In this document: in pieces, positions 10,801 to 23,788 of the stretch
How positions within the stretch are numbered: the stretch's first letter is position 1
How the letters are laid out: each line of letters starts with the position of its first letter
DNA from: Quillaja saponaria
Taxonomy: Eukaryota; Streptophyta; Magnoliopsida; Fabales; Quillajaceae
NCBI GenBank assembly: GCA_029379385.1
Contig: CM055606.1
Location: 16,083,142 to 16,147,141 of the forward strand
Direction of reading: 5' to 3'
DNA length: 64,000 bases
Notes under the pieces: generated by a model
Seen by the model: only the letters and a program-made list of their open reading frames with translations
Databases searched by the model: none
Told to the model about the DNA's origin: nothing
Program-made: the position numbers and the translations under genes

Positions 10801-12441
10801 CCCAATGAGTAAATTTGACGAAACATTAAAGGTCACCAATTGAGACAGATTTCCTATCTCTTTGGGCAACTCATATGTAAAATAATTGTCCGCAATATGA
10901 AGCCTTTGCAACTTTTGGCAGTTCCCAATCTCTGAAGGTATTGTACCACTGAACATGTTCTGGTCCAACTCAATGGCAGAAATATTCACCAGTTTGCACA
11001 ATTCTGAAGGAAAGCTCCCAGTAAATCTGTTTGCTACCAAACGAAGTTGCACCAGTGATACACAGTTCAAGACTCCATTTGGTATATTACCATACAGCTT
11101 ATTAGACCCCAGATTCAACATACTTAAGTTAGAATGTCGACAAAGGTGACGAGGTATTCTTCCTGTCAGGCTATTGTCTGAAAAATCAACCACCCAAAGT
11201 GAACTATAAAGTCCAAGACGGTGTGGAATATTACCACTTAGAGAGTTGTCAAAAAGCTGTAACTGAGTCATTTGAGTCAAGTACTGGAACCCAAATGGAA
11301 TTGGGCCTGTGAGATTATTAATCGAGAGGTCCAGCTTTGTCAAGTTACCCAAGCTACTAAACTCATTAGGTATAACACCAGTAAGCTGGTTCTCAAACAA
11401 GAATAACAAATGTAGACCCTTGATGTTACTGATCTCCCAAGGGATCTCACCAATTAAAAAGTTCTCTGAGAAATCAATTTCTACTGCCTGAGAAAGATTC
11501 CCAATTTCCCGTGGAATGGTTCCATTCAACTTATTCGTGTAAAGGTACAACTTTTTCAAAGATTTAAGGTTCCCAATCTCCTTAGGTATATATCCCGCGA
11601 GTGCATTGTCATACAAAGCAAGGGTATCAAGGCTTGTGCAGTTCCCAATCTCCTTTGGAATAGAACCTGAAAACTTGTTATCCCATAAAATCAGACTTGT
11701 TAACTTCCCAAGCATCCCAGTCTCACCTGGTATTTCTCCTGCTAACTGATTTTGAGCAATACCAAGGTATTCTAAGCTCTCACATCCACCAATTTCGGCT
11801 GGAAGGCTACCAGAAATACCATTTGCCCCAGCTCTGAACGTTTTCAGCCTCTTAAGATTCCCAATAGAATGAGGCAGTGGGCCAGTGAAATTGTTGCTGT
11901 AGCCAACAAACTCAACCAAAGAGGACAAGTTTCCAAACTCATCGGGAAGAGAACCAGTGATTCTGTTGTTGCATATATTTAAATTTCTCAAAAGTGACAG
12001 CTTACCCAACTCAGCAGGAACTTTCCCATTGAATTGGTTATTGTTCAAATAAAGAGATTTCAATCTCGAACAATTTCCAATCTCCTTGGGTATATTTCCC
12101 CTCAGCTGATTGTAAGCAAGATTAAGATATGTCAAGTGTTCCAGACCCCCGATGCTGCCACTTAAGGTTCCAGAAAGATTCATTGATCTCAAATCAAGAG
12201 CCCAAACCACTGGATTATAATTAAAAGTGCACTTCACACCTATCCATCCACACGGTGTTTGATCAGTGGACTTCCAATTTCCCAGGTGATTAAAATCATC
12301 ATGAAGACTACTCTTCAGCTCTAGGAGATATTGTCCCTCTGAACTCAACCCCACTGATGAACGAACAAGCAGTGTAAGTACAAGTAATACCGCCAGACAA
12401 CCCACTTCTAGAACTCTCTGTGCCTTGATATTCCTTGACAT
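7831..12441 (-). CDS. LRR receptor-like kinase (subfamily XI, At5g63930/At2g33170 type), ~1105 aa
   Basis: Plasma-membrane receptor kinase in two exons: 12441-9501 and 8207-7831. The 1293-base intron (GTAAGG donor, CTGCAG acceptor) splits the codon for the E of APEYAYT in the kinase activation segment. The ATG at 12441 directly precedes a signal peptide (LAVLLVLTLLVRSSVG); the frame upstream has no better start except an ATG at 12468. Domains: LRR N-terminal cap (EGQYLLELKSSL, CGWIGVKC), about two dozen plant-type LRRs (LxxLxLxxNxLxGxIP), one membrane helix near residue 745-768, and a kinase domain with GKGACGTV (~814), AVKKL, HRDIKSNN (~932) and DFGLAK (~952), so it is an RD kinase. Family length is about 1100 aa. 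All motifs are intact. The ligand is unknown. The 3' UTR probably runs to ~7300. Confidence 0.93.
8250..8375. repeat. tandem repeat in kinase intron, period 63
   Basis: The word TGAACAACARACTTCTTTGC followed by CAAAAATCATGA and CTAAGTTA appears at 8251 and again at 8314, with few differences. It lies inside the receptor-kinase intron, just upstream (in genomic order to the right) of exon 2. Confidence 0.75.
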
Positions 12442-12539
12442 TTTAATAACTAACACCTGAAAAAGCATAGCTAGCTGAGATTGCAATGCCAAATAAGCAA
12501 ATCCATCACATAGCACAAAATGTAGTAACCTCACTTTTC

Positions 12540-13600
12540 ATGGTTGGGAATTTGTGATAAGAGAACATAACTTCTATTATTATCCAAGAATTTAAATTTT
12601 TTGATACTCAAACTTTAAAGAGTAATTAATCAAACGTTCAATGAAATGCAAATCAATACCCAGAGAATCCCAGAATCCAAAAGACCAATAGGGTATTTCC
12701 AGATGTAAAGAGAAATTCAGGTAAATTACCTATTATAGGTAACAGCAAGGTGCAAATATCCCAAATTCTGTTGTTTGAGCAGCAGGATAAAGGAGCATAT
12801 AACGTGAAACTTAATCAATTGACGAGCCGAAACAACAGTTAAAGAGCCTTGGCATACCTCTCAGAGCTTATAATCACTCATCAAAGAACATATAATAGAA
12901 GAAGCAAGTCCACCGCTTCAGACGAACTCCTTGGGAGGGAAAAGTGAAAACCATGAAATTCATGAATCACCAGAGAAAACAGTAGAATATACCCAGTTCA
13001 GCTTTCCCCACAAATTGTGGGATCTTCGATCTGTCAGCCAAGATTTTGTACAGGAAAAATCTCAAACCTCTTTTTCCACGGCTTTTGAACTCAGCAAAAA
13101 AACTCAGAGTGCAACGAATCAGGAAGGAGACTTTCCTGTATTATTTTATTTGGGTATTGAAAACCCGTCAACAGTACAAGCTAAGAGAAATGGAAAACAA
13201 ACCAGCACCTTGTAACACAGTTTTGTTTGGTGTCGTGAAGGGAATGATGACTGCGAAAGCTCTTTAGGTGGATCAAAGGGATGGGTCAGAGCTCTTCGTT
13301 GAAGCTGTAATGGCCGACAAGGCATGCTTTCATTTCATCCCCTCTCGCTCATTGCTCAGTATCTCTTCTCTCTCTACAAATCAAGGACTCTTTTTCTATT
13401 GCTTGGGAAAAAAAAGTTACGGAAGACGCAACCTTTTTAAGCAAGAAGAGACGAAAAAGTTTCGAAATTTTCTCGAGAAAATTTTGGGATTCCTGATTGG
13501 GATGGAACTCTTCGGCTGGCTTGCTGGTTTCGCTGGTAAAGTAGGTACTGAAATTCTTGTACTGCGTCCCTAACGGTGCGTTTCTTCGCGTAATTAGCCA
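12540..13600 (-). promoter_or_regulatory. 5' UTR and promoter region of the LRR receptor kinase
   Basis: This stretch lies directly upstream of the receptor-kinase ATG and is somewhat less AT-rich than the spacer to its right. Short plus-strand frames here have no motifs and are taken as chance. The exact transcription start is not visible; a 5'-UTR intron is possible but not demonstrated. Confidence 0.35.
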
Positions 13601-14189
13601 TAACTACAGCTAATTTTCCACGTGAGCAATTAATAAAAAGATTCAATCTGTTTCTTCATCCCAAAAAAGAAAACCATAAATAAATCATATTTTCCTTTTC
13701 TTTTCTGTGTTAAAACTTCAACATTAACATCTAGATCAAATTAGGAGAAAAACTAAGAAATATCAAATTAATTTTACCTTTAAAAAAGGGTTAAATTACA
13801 AGAAAATTTTGGTATATGAAAAATAAAATTCTTGAACTGTGTTAATTTTATTTATAATTAAAGTTAAACTGTTATATATCTTAACTCAATTATTTTTTCA
13901 TAACTTTATAAAGACAATAAGATGGAAAATAAACATCCGGTCACATCATGTAAAAATAAAAGACAAACAAATATTAAATTTTAGTCTAAGATAATCTTAC
14001 ATGTATATATATACATATATAAATAAATGAGATAAAATGACTCAAGTCAATTCGTACATGTTCACCGTATATAAACAACTTCACTCAAATGCTTAATTCA
14101 TAATTAGGTTTTAGTTTGAATATGGTTCATCTATAGTTTAGTGTTATCTTTAATCTATGATTTCATGTATGATCGTGATTACTTTTAAA

Positions 14190-15825
14190 TAAATTTTTAG
14201 TTTTAGATTCGATATAAATGTAGTGAAAAAAATTTCAAATATAAAATAGTAGTGATGTAAATGTAATATTTCATGTTAAAATATATAAGGTATCTTACTT
14301 TTTTATTTGTTGTCTTAAAAAAATTCATCTTTAAACTAACTCAGAGACTTTTATTCTAACTATTATGCATTTTCAGTTAAATTTTTAAGAATTATTAACA
14401 CTTCTCATAAAGTATATACAACTTAAACAATTCTTGGATGATATATGAACACTCTTTATTAATATAAAAAGTTTATGATTCAAATTCCTTATTCTGAGTT
14501 TATCAACACTTAGCAAAAATATGAGAAGTCATTAACAAACAAACAAAACAATTAAAAAAAGAATGACCGGTAACTTAGCACTAAAACATTTTAATAATTG
14601 AAATATCATCAAAATTATATATTTTTTTTCTAAAGAAAAATAGTAAAAATATAATAAATGATTGCCTTTTTGTAGATTTAATTAATAATTAGTAGGATAA
14701 AGCCTACAGCACGAGAGGACAATGAAAGTGGGTCCTACTTAGGAGCAACTGGATATATATATGGCCCACCAATCAACAATGATGTGGACCTTTGGGTTGG
14801 GTGAGATGGCCCCCCAAGCTGTCCAACTAATTGCTTTATGTCTCAATCAGACGGTCCACATTTGTGGGTTATTCTTCTTCTTCCAACTCATCATGCAATA
14901 TAGAAAAATGAGGTTACCCTTCAAAAAACTCCTCCGAATTCATATTTTAGAAATTCAATGGATGAAAGAATAATCTGTTGAATAACATGTTTAAGATTGT
15001 AAAAGAAGTTCCATCTGTATTAGTACCATTCTTCTTGAACTTCTTTAACAAATTGAATTAAAATTAATAAATGCAAGGTTGCCTAAATTCCACCAAAAAT
15101 TGCCCACATTTGGACTATGGAATATAAGTGTCACTAGAGCATGGATATATTCTCAAGAAACAAAAAAAACTCATTATTAGGCAGAGGCATGCCTAAGAGG
15201 TGAATATCAGACATACCTGATCGTTAAATAATAAATAATAAATAAAATAATTTTATAGAAAAATATACATATTATTGGTTTTAACAATTTCGTCTTGATA
15301 GTATTTTCACATATTGTTTGAGAGGAAAGAAATTGGAGTGAAATAGAAGAAATAATATTTCTATCATAATTAAAAATATTCAAACCAGCAGGGTCGTTCT
15401 ACTATAATGGTAAAAGAGCTCAAAAAGCACTCCCAAAATATTGAGAGTTCGATTTTCCTCTATTGCAGATTTTATTTTGTGATAAATCTATGCTTTCACA
15501 AATAAACATGGCCACTCGAAAATTGAGAGTTTGATTATTCTCTACTAAAATCTACAAGTTATGATAAATCTACGTTTTCACTAATGTCGTAGCTACTCTC
15601 ATAAAGTGTTAAATCTACATTTTTCTTAATAATAGTAGTTACTCTTAAAAGAATTCTAAGTTTCTTTCACAACATAAGTGCGCAGTAGAAATTCTTTCAG
15701 ATGTATGGTAGTTGTGACATGAGTCATAACCACTAAGATCCTAAACTTCAATCAAAACATAAGTGTAGTGGAGATTTTTTCAAATATAAAATAGTTATGT
15801 CGTTGACGTAATATTTTCCACTTTT
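14190..15825. repeat. diverged dispersed repeat, three copies
   Basis: Similar blocks occur at about 14207-14270, 15675-15725 and 15758-15820. Each contains ataa(a/g)tgtagtg-like text, then TTTCAAATATAAAATAGT or a variant, then gt.gt.atgt and TAATATTT. The last two also share the CATAAGTG start. They look like fragments of one old non-coding element. Confidence 0.4.
15389..15480 (+). mobile_element. possible tRNA-derived SINE head
   Basis: The stretch GGGTCGTTCTACTATAATGG resembles a degenerate pol III A box, and GAGAGTTCGATTTTCC about 45 bases later resembles a B box (GGTTCGANNCC). The order and spacing are as in a tRNA gene, but stems do not pair well and no anticodon arm is clear. It is followed by an internally repetitive ~200-base tail with three 'aaatcta.gttttca'-like copies. 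A SINE remnant is the best guess, not a tRNA. Confidence 0.35.
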
Positions 15826-18800
15826 CTATTTTTTCATCAAATTAGAAAAATGTATTCAATAATTAGGCATGATTTGCACCCCTTTGATTTGAATCTCCAT
15901 CTCTTTTTTTATTTTACTTTTATTTATTTAAACAAGGAAAAGTAGGATATAGAGCATTACTTGTGATAAATAACCTCTAATTAACATCATTATACCTACT
16001 TCGCAATGTTAAATGCATTCCATCATTCATTACATCATCTTTTTCTTTTTCTTTTTTTTTTTTTTTTTTATGAAAAATTATAAATATATCCTTAGATATC
16101 CTTAATCTCTCTCCTTATGATTATTTATTTGAAGTGTGGTGGGAATGCATGTTAGTGGGGGCATATCAATTCGCTTCCTCAAAGTTGCATGCCTTTTCAA
16201 TTCCTCGAAATGTCACTCATACTTTATTTAGGAGGGCTAAGATTTATAAAAGGAAAAAAAATTTATCTAACTATTAAAATAGAATAAAAACTTAAGAAAC
16301 ATTGATTACAAAATTGAATGTTAGAGAAAAAATTTATTTAATTATGAAATTAAAAAGAGTATAATTCTTAGAGAACTAAATTCATAATTAATTTTTTTTA
16401 TGGTCATGTTGACTAACTTATACATATTTTGATTTATTTATTTTTTTAACTTCATCAAATTCAAAAAATTATTCACACTAAGACTAAAAAACTTACTCAA
16501 TGAATAATAATGACCTAAAGATATAAATCTAATAGAGACTGAGACCTAATAATGCAAGTTTTTAAGAAAAACTTGTTTGACTATGAGATAGCCTACCTGC
16601 CCTGCAATTGACTAGAGTGATTAGGTCCAACGTTGGGAAGGCGCATCAACTTAGATATCAAGCAAAGGGTGTTTAGCCTTGTAGCCTTGTAGGGTTGGCG
16701 TAAAGCTTTGAAACTTTTAGCATAGAATAGGTTTCACAAACATTTTTCTTTGTGTCTCTCTTTTTTTTCTCTCTTTCAAAATAATTTTTCCTTTTCTTAA
16801 ATTGTGTTTCAATAATTATATGAAGATTACTCAAATTCAATTATGAGATTAGGTGGAATAATAAGAATTTAGGTTTGAATTTTATTTTATTGAGTTAGCA
16901 ACTCATGATGATTTTTATTTTTTTTCTAAGTCTCTCACAATGGTTATTTAGATATTTATTGTTGATTTTTCCACACAAATCATATTTTAGCATTTAAAGT
17001 TACAAAAATTTTTAAAATATATTAATTAAAATATTATTTTTCTGTACTTTCTCCGGTTTCATTATTATCATTATTTTTCTTACATTAATCGGTCATATAA
17101 ATCTTCGAACTCAATATAGGTCATTGAAAGGATGTCAAAAATCCATCAAAACATGAAAGCTGGATTTAGTGAATTCATATTTGAATAGTGGAAGATAAGC
17201 TTGTACTAACACCTCAATTTAGGATTTAATTCAAAGAATTTCTTAAGAGGTATTAAAAAAGAATTAAAATGTAATAAACATCAATTATAAGATCCAAATA
17301 GTCTTAGAAAATTTAATCTAAGGTATATATATAAGTATGATGCATATAGAGTCTGAGCAAAAAAAAAAAAAGTATGATACATAGAGAGCGCATACATCAA
17401 GATTTAGTACAGTCATAGTAGATAAAGTATGAAAGTAATCTTTCTCCAAAATAAAGTACGAAAGAAGTAAAACTGAAGTTTCTTTTTTCTTTTTCTTTTT
17501 CTTTTGAGAGAAAGTAAAACTTGGGATTCAATTACCAACAAATAAAATAAAGTGATGTCCCCTATGAAAAATCATTATTAATGTAAGTCGGTGGTATCAT
17601 TTGGAAATCTTTTACTTCTCATCTGCCACATTAAGAATATTTAAACAATGATTACTCCTTAAATCTTGACTATCTGGTGGGTTTTCCATAATATGTCCAA
17701 AAAAAAGATTTTTGTAACTTGGACTAAACCATGTGTAACAACTGACAAGTAATTTTGTTTAGAACAATGTCAAATGTAAGCAGAACCAACGCTTTCAAAT
17801 TTGGCATAATCCACCATTCTCTTAATGCGAAATTTGACTCACCAAAGTCATATTGCATTAACCAAATACAATAATTCCTTTGAATCCAAATTTAATTACA
17901 TAAATTGAGTGGTACATGAAGAAGACACTGTGCAGATCCAAATTAGGCATCACTAATTTAGATTTACATAAATTTCAATGCTTAATTCGAATTTTTTTTT
18001 TTAGTTTGACATATTTCAATGACTTTCTTTCCTTTCTTTCTCCCCTTGTTTCTTGTTTTTCCTGACAGTAGAATGCTGGCGTTGAACCAAAACTTCAAAG
18101 AATGTATATCATCAAAATATCATGGCAATTTTCACAAGAAATCATTTTGGTGAATCGACCATGATATCTTCTTGTTCCAAAGCAAAGCTTCTAGCAAAAT
18201 ATCCCATTTCACAAGATTTCAACACCTGAAAGGGGGCCTATACAATAACATTTTCATCAATCTGAACTAGTTTTTACAGTTTTCCAAGCAATTTTCATAT
18301 AAGTACAACAAACTACATGAATAGAAAAAAATAGAACATTCCGGTCAAGTAAATATATAGATCGCAAGACTAAAACTCAAAATAAGTACATTATTTTACA
18401 ATCCCTGTTGTTTTAGTTAAGGACATTCATGACTGATTCTCAATTGAAATTCAACCATAACGGTCCACAAAAACCAACTATATCATTAACCACCGTCCAG
18501 TTAGTTCAGAAATAGTCACTCATGCCAGCAACTTCTCTGTGACAAAATCACCAAAACCCCCAACCCAACAATCCACAATTTACCCAATGCACAATCCAAG
18601 AAATGATGCAAGAAAACTGACAAACTTTAGAAATCAGCACTGACTTCATATCTAGTCTATACCACAACCAAGATACACTAATGACGTCTAGACTCTCCTA
18701 CTGGGTTTTGATTGAAATAAAGAATTTTCATCTGCCCACCTAACCCCAAAAAAACCTAAAGTCCTAGAAACTAATGATGCCAAAATGCTACCAAAACAGC

Positions 18801-18851
18801 ACAATTAACCAGTACCAAGCCCTTAACAACCGCCTACACCACTATGTCCAT

Positions 18852-20756
18852 TTACTTCTGCCGCCTCATTTCCATGACTTTCCTGTGCGAATTTGAATGC
18901 AACTCACTAGAGAAAGTTGGGCTACTTGCAGGGCGATACTCGGGCACAAGCCGACCTGATTTATACCGAACTCCACAAGCATTGCACAATGTCTTTGGCC
19001 CAAGGGGGCCTGCCCGCCATTGAGGGGTCTTCTCTGCTCCACAGTGCTGGCATTTCCTACCAATTGTTGAGACAGTTACCATTGTCTCTACTTTGGCAAT
19101 TTTGTTATTTGGTAGACTCCACCAAAACTGCTGGATGGGAAGGTCAGCAAGGACTCGTCGCCGCTTACGCCGCCGCTTGCTTCGTGCACGTACAGGGACC
19201 TTAAGGTTACCACAGCAGCTCATGAGCGTACCACTGTTAGTGCTGTTGTTACTATTGCTGCTGCCACTGCTGTATTCGAGCACTGATACCATATTCTGGT
19301 GCTTAGGTATGCTGCTGGGTTGACCAGACAGAATGTCAATATACGTTTCAACTGCAGGGAATGCATCTTTGTTTGATAACCATTCAAGTTCTTCTTCTGC
19401 AAACTCCTGTATGGAGGAGGGAAAGGAAACAAAATAAAATCAACATCCACTGCATCAAGTAAACTAAAATATTAATAGGTTGAGTCCACTGCCAAACCTA
19501 ATTAACTCAAACAAGCCACTAACACTAAGGCACTAATGATTGACTAAATCATTAAGCCAGTGCCGGGTGCCCCTATCCATTTTCCATCAAGGTTTGGCAA
19601 CAAATGATACCCTCCTTTTCCACAATTTGACAACCATGTGGCCTTGTGTACATGTTCTTATATAAGTAATACTTAAGTACATATTCTAATATACGTAATA
19701 TGTATAGATAATACTAACATTGATGTTAAAAACACTTTAGTTCTCTATTTCATAATTCATATTATTTACTTACATATCAATAGATACATGCACACATATG
19801 CATATGTACACTAAGATATACCAGAGTTAGTACAAATATATCAGTAAATTATATAAGTTTCTCGTGAACAAGAAAAATAAAATCTAGATACAATCTAATT
19901 ACCCTGGTTAGGTTTGCCTTTTTCCTGGTCTTTAGCGGCTAAATTCTTTAACCAGTCTCCCACTTAGAAAACAAACAAAATGATACCATGATGATTACAT
20001 ACAAAAGGTAAAAATAGATGAGGAAACTTCCTTATCAAGGAGTCTCTTGATCTCTTCCCCTGCATTTCTTCAGTTCTTTCCCCTCTCTGTTACTCACTCT
20101 TAATAGAGAGACATTAGAAGGATAATCCCATCCTTCTTCCCTGGCAACTAAATAAGCAGGGAGACATCATGGTTCAAGATAGTGAGTTGGCCTTGAACCT
20201 TGCCCCTTGCTATCCAAATTTCTCTGCTGTCAACGTGTTTGTCTCAAAGGAACATCATCCATGCAGTAGATCAAAGAGCATCAACAGACTTCGTATTGGC
20301 AAAATAAGATACAGAACGATGTTGATTTCTAGAGTTTGATATAAACCAAATATTCCCAACACAAGCTCGAAACTAATATGAATTAATTGATCCATTTTTT
20401 TCAGTTCAAGACATACTGGCTGTTTCAGCCAATTATTTATACTCCAGACAGATTCATTTTCTTTTCTTCTTCCAACCACATAAACCAAAGAAATCACTGC
20501 ACTTGATTGATCACCATCATATTCAGTCTCTAAAACTCTGACATTCATGAAATGCAAGAAAGATCAAAATGAACATCAAACTTACAGCGAGTGGATGACT
20601 AGGATGAACTGGGTCCGAGACATTGAATGTTGTCAGGTCACTGCAATTCGGAGTAAGTGAAGTAAGGGCCTTTCTTGGCTTGTCTTCCTCATCGTCTCCC
20701 TCGCATATGTCTGATGAGAAGTCCAAGAGGTCATCCATGAAACCCAGCGATTCCAT
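18852..20756 (-). CDS. GATA1: GATA-type zinc-finger transcription factor, 241 aa
   Basis: Nuclear DNA-binding factor of plant GATA class A. Two coding exons: 20756-20586 (57 codons, GTAAG donor) and 19406-18852. The N-terminus is acidic ([20 protein letters not shown], then DDEED), and exon 2 opens with [18 protein letters not shown], a block shared with Arabidopsis GATA1-like members. A basic stretch at residues ~130-141 ([12 protein letters not shown]) should be the nuclear signal. The finger is C176-X2-C179-X18-C198-X2-C201 with [18 protein letters not shown], followed by [21 protein letters not shown]. The length fits the short GATA1-4 group. The start is fixed by a TTTTGCAG acceptor 16 bases upstream of the ATG, implying a 5'-UTR intron back to about 22905. 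The assignment to GATA1 itself rather than a close relative is inference. Confidence 0.9.
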
Positions 20757-20772
20757 TCCTGAAGATAGACAA

Positions 20773-23087
20773 CTGCAAAAAGTAAGAAAATGAAAGCTTA
20801 AATCTAATGTTTGAAACACAACATACAACAATCTGAAACACATTATCTTAGAGGTTCAATTCTAGGAGAAGCTTATAGTGCGATAACTGCTCAAGCTACA
20901 TCAAAATGAATCAGCAAATGAGAAGCTAAAAAGAATGCCAAAATATTTAGCATTAGTTAGATATAAAATTGACTTTTGGAAGAAGCTAACAACATAATGT
21001 TTACTTCCAGTTCACAGTATTGAACTGAGATGTGAGAAGGTAGTACACCTCCTAGAAGCACTAATACTCCAAAACTCCAGCTGCAAAAGTATCTTATCAG
21101 TACCCAACAGGGACATCATTACACCAGAAATTTGTTCCTAATTTCTACTACATTTCTCTTTTTGGATACTTCTTGTGTACATTAAAGATTTTCTTTAATT
21201 CCTTACTTAAATCTTTAGTGAACGAGCTCATAACTCACAAGATCTATTGAGGGCAAGGTATCTTGGTGAGGTATTTTTCCACTGATATTATTCTACTTGG
21301 CGAGACCAAAAAGGAGTTAACATGAAGACAGAAATTTGAAGAAAGGCTTTAAAGTTTAAATTCTAGGGGCTTTAGCCAAGTAGGACTAAGAACAAAGACA
21401 TAAATTGTAATTTAAATAATATAAACAGAAAGGGTTTTGTTAAGATTGAAATGCAACCATTTACCGTATCATTACCAGTGGTTCAAATTAAGGCACAATG
21501 GAAGAAAATGTATGTCAAGGGCTGATTTGACTAGTGCAGATTGCAGACAAATGGATATTGGAGAGTATGGTTGTAGACACTAGACACTATAGAAAGGTGA
21601 AAGAGGATTTAGATTAGTTTTGTTTTAATATTCAAATAGCAGACCCTGAAATATTAGCAATAAAACTTGTCAATTGTCATTCTTGTATGGGTATGTATGA
21701 ACAGAGATATAGCCCTAGGATAGTGAGTAGATTCGCGGACTGAAACCTTTTTCACCTTGATAAAAATGGATTAGATCATAAGCTTTGAGTCTAAATTGAA
21801 AGAGAGAGAAAGTGAGAGGGAGGGGACCAATGAAGTGAATTTCTAATTTTGAGTTTCTTCAAATCAAATTGAAGACAAGTATTTCATCCTTTATAATATA
21901 ACTCCATCTTAGCTAAGAAAAATTTGGTTTACGTACTACTGTATTATATACTCAATGGTACACCAAGTCCACAAGAAGAATATCAAACTTGGACGATAAG
22001 TTAATTTTAGACCTTGGAACTGTCTCTAGAAACAGGTTTAGATATGTTAAACGTCTCTCTGTATCTGGTTCTGGTTTACAAATACCCAAGGCAGGTGTAG
22101 ACTTTTGCATAATTGTGTCTAAAAACAAAACGAGCTCGACACATGAGAACAACACATCATCTATAACAAAAGTTTAAGAGGATAATAATAATTGTAGTTA
22201 TTTGTGTAAATGCAACTAGTTAAAAAGTCCAACAGCCAAACAGAAAGAGAAAATAAAGTGAAGAACCTTCAGTTCTACATATACTGTAAAATTTATTCAT
22301 ATTAGACCTTTGACATAAAATTAGACAAAATTGAAAAGCTGTGAAATAATCAACTTTCCATCAGTCACACACCTATGAATTATGGTTGCCCTGTTTTGTA
22401 AACGAATTTCAATTGCAAGCAAGTGAAACAAATGAACCTCCTCCAAACCCTTTAAACATAAAATATGGGGCAGAATAGGAGGCTTTTTTGAATTGTTGCA
22501 GCTACATTTATCGGTTATTCTACTTTAGAACATAAAGCAAAAGCGAAAGAGGCATGAAAACATACAGAGACAGGCATGCAGAAACAGACAACTCCCTGTC
22601 TAAAACATGGCAGTAAGCACACTCAACCAACACCCAAAAATATGAAAAAAAATCAAAACAACCAGCTACAACTTTAAATACTAAACAAAAAAGAAAACCC
22701 AATACTCTAATAAGATAATAAGCATATCTCAAAAGAATTTTTTTTTTTTTTTATGGCTGCACATACAAATGTCGGGAAATTTTTTTTGAAAAAGAAAACA
22801 AAAATCTATCAAAAATAATATATTTCCAGGGAGCCAAGCAACAATATGAAAGAATGACTGAGAAAATAAAACACGGGAAATCACTAGAAACAGAAATACT
22901 CGTACCTCCTTGCTGACAAGTTCAGTATTGCTTTCCAGAGACAGAGGCAAAGCTTAAGAAAGTCGAGACTGAGAATTAGAAGGAATGTGAAAAATGAGAG
23001 TCCGGAGGTAGAAGATGGGAGGAGAGAGACGTTGGTGTCTTGGTGATTAGGGATTAGGGAAACCAGAATTGGGGGAGTTTTGTTCAC
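20773..23087 (-). other. GATA gene 5'-UTR: first exon and 2.1-kb leader intron
   Basis: A donor (AAGGAG|GTACGAG, intron from 22905) and an acceptor (TTTTGCAG, exon from 20772) frame a 2.13-kb intron just before the ATG. The upstream UTR exon would lie at roughly 23080-22906. This is inferred from splice signals only. No other gene is seen inside the intron. Confidence 0.45.
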
Positions 23088-23788
23088 GTTGTCATTTTCC
23101 TTGCTTTTCTTTTTTTACTACACCACGTAATTTCTTTTTCAAATTAGACCTATTAGCGTCACCACAACCAATAATTGGAAGCCACGTCAATATTATTATT
23201 GTTTTCAAAACTTAAAAAAAATGTGCAAAAATATTATTTTAATGTAATTATCTTCTTCTTTTTCACCATTTCTGTCCCGAGAAAGGAATGCAAAAAATAA
23301 TTAGTCCTTTATAATTTGTTTATTATTTTTAATTTTTGAGTATCTTATGTTATTATTTTTACTCTGTTTTTTTTTTTTAATCGAGTTTTAACTAATTATA
23401 TTTTGAGTATCTTATGATTATCATACCAAATTGTTGTTCATCGACACTAAATTTGTTAAGGATGAGAACAAGTACAGGAACTCATCAGAAGATTGAAAGT
23501 GAGAACATCCTCCCTCTTTCTCTTGCATACATTTTCACCACTTCAACTAGAAGAAAAAGGAGGCAGAAAGGTATACTGGAGGATCTGTAATCCAAATAGA
23601 AGATTGAATGCTCAAAAAAATGCATCACATAAAGGACACCTCAAACTAAACTCTCTCATTTTGGGGAATCTATCAAACTAGTACAAAGCTGATGGGAACA
23701 AATTCTAATCAAGAAGTATATAAATAAATTATTGGATTATTGCTGTTTCATAAATCAGTGTTTGAAAAAAATGGGGGTGTCAATTCAC

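Larger units (their letters stand above)
13600..18800. other. 5-kb AT-rich gene-free spacer
   Basis: No exon with recognisable motifs was found on either strand. The region holds poly-A/T tracts, TATATA runs near 14000, a diverged repeat family (14180-14270, 15660-15820), a possible SINE head at 15390-15480, and microsatellite-like TTTCTTTTTC runs near 16040 and 17490. The right end (about 18100-18850) is probably the 3' UTR and flank of the GATA gene. Confidence 0.5.

Noticed and set aside
12931..13573. Three plus-strand open frames upstream of the receptor kinase
   Set aside because: No motifs, no splice partners and no conservation that I can recognise. Position fits a promoter and leader of the minus-strand gene.
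15389..15480. A tRNA gene
   Set aside because: Box-like motifs are present but the stems do not pair and no anticodon arm can be drawn, so it is listed only as a possible SINE head.
18917..19323. Plus-strand frames over the GATA exon
   Set aside because: They are antisense to the zinc-finger exon and have no domain content.
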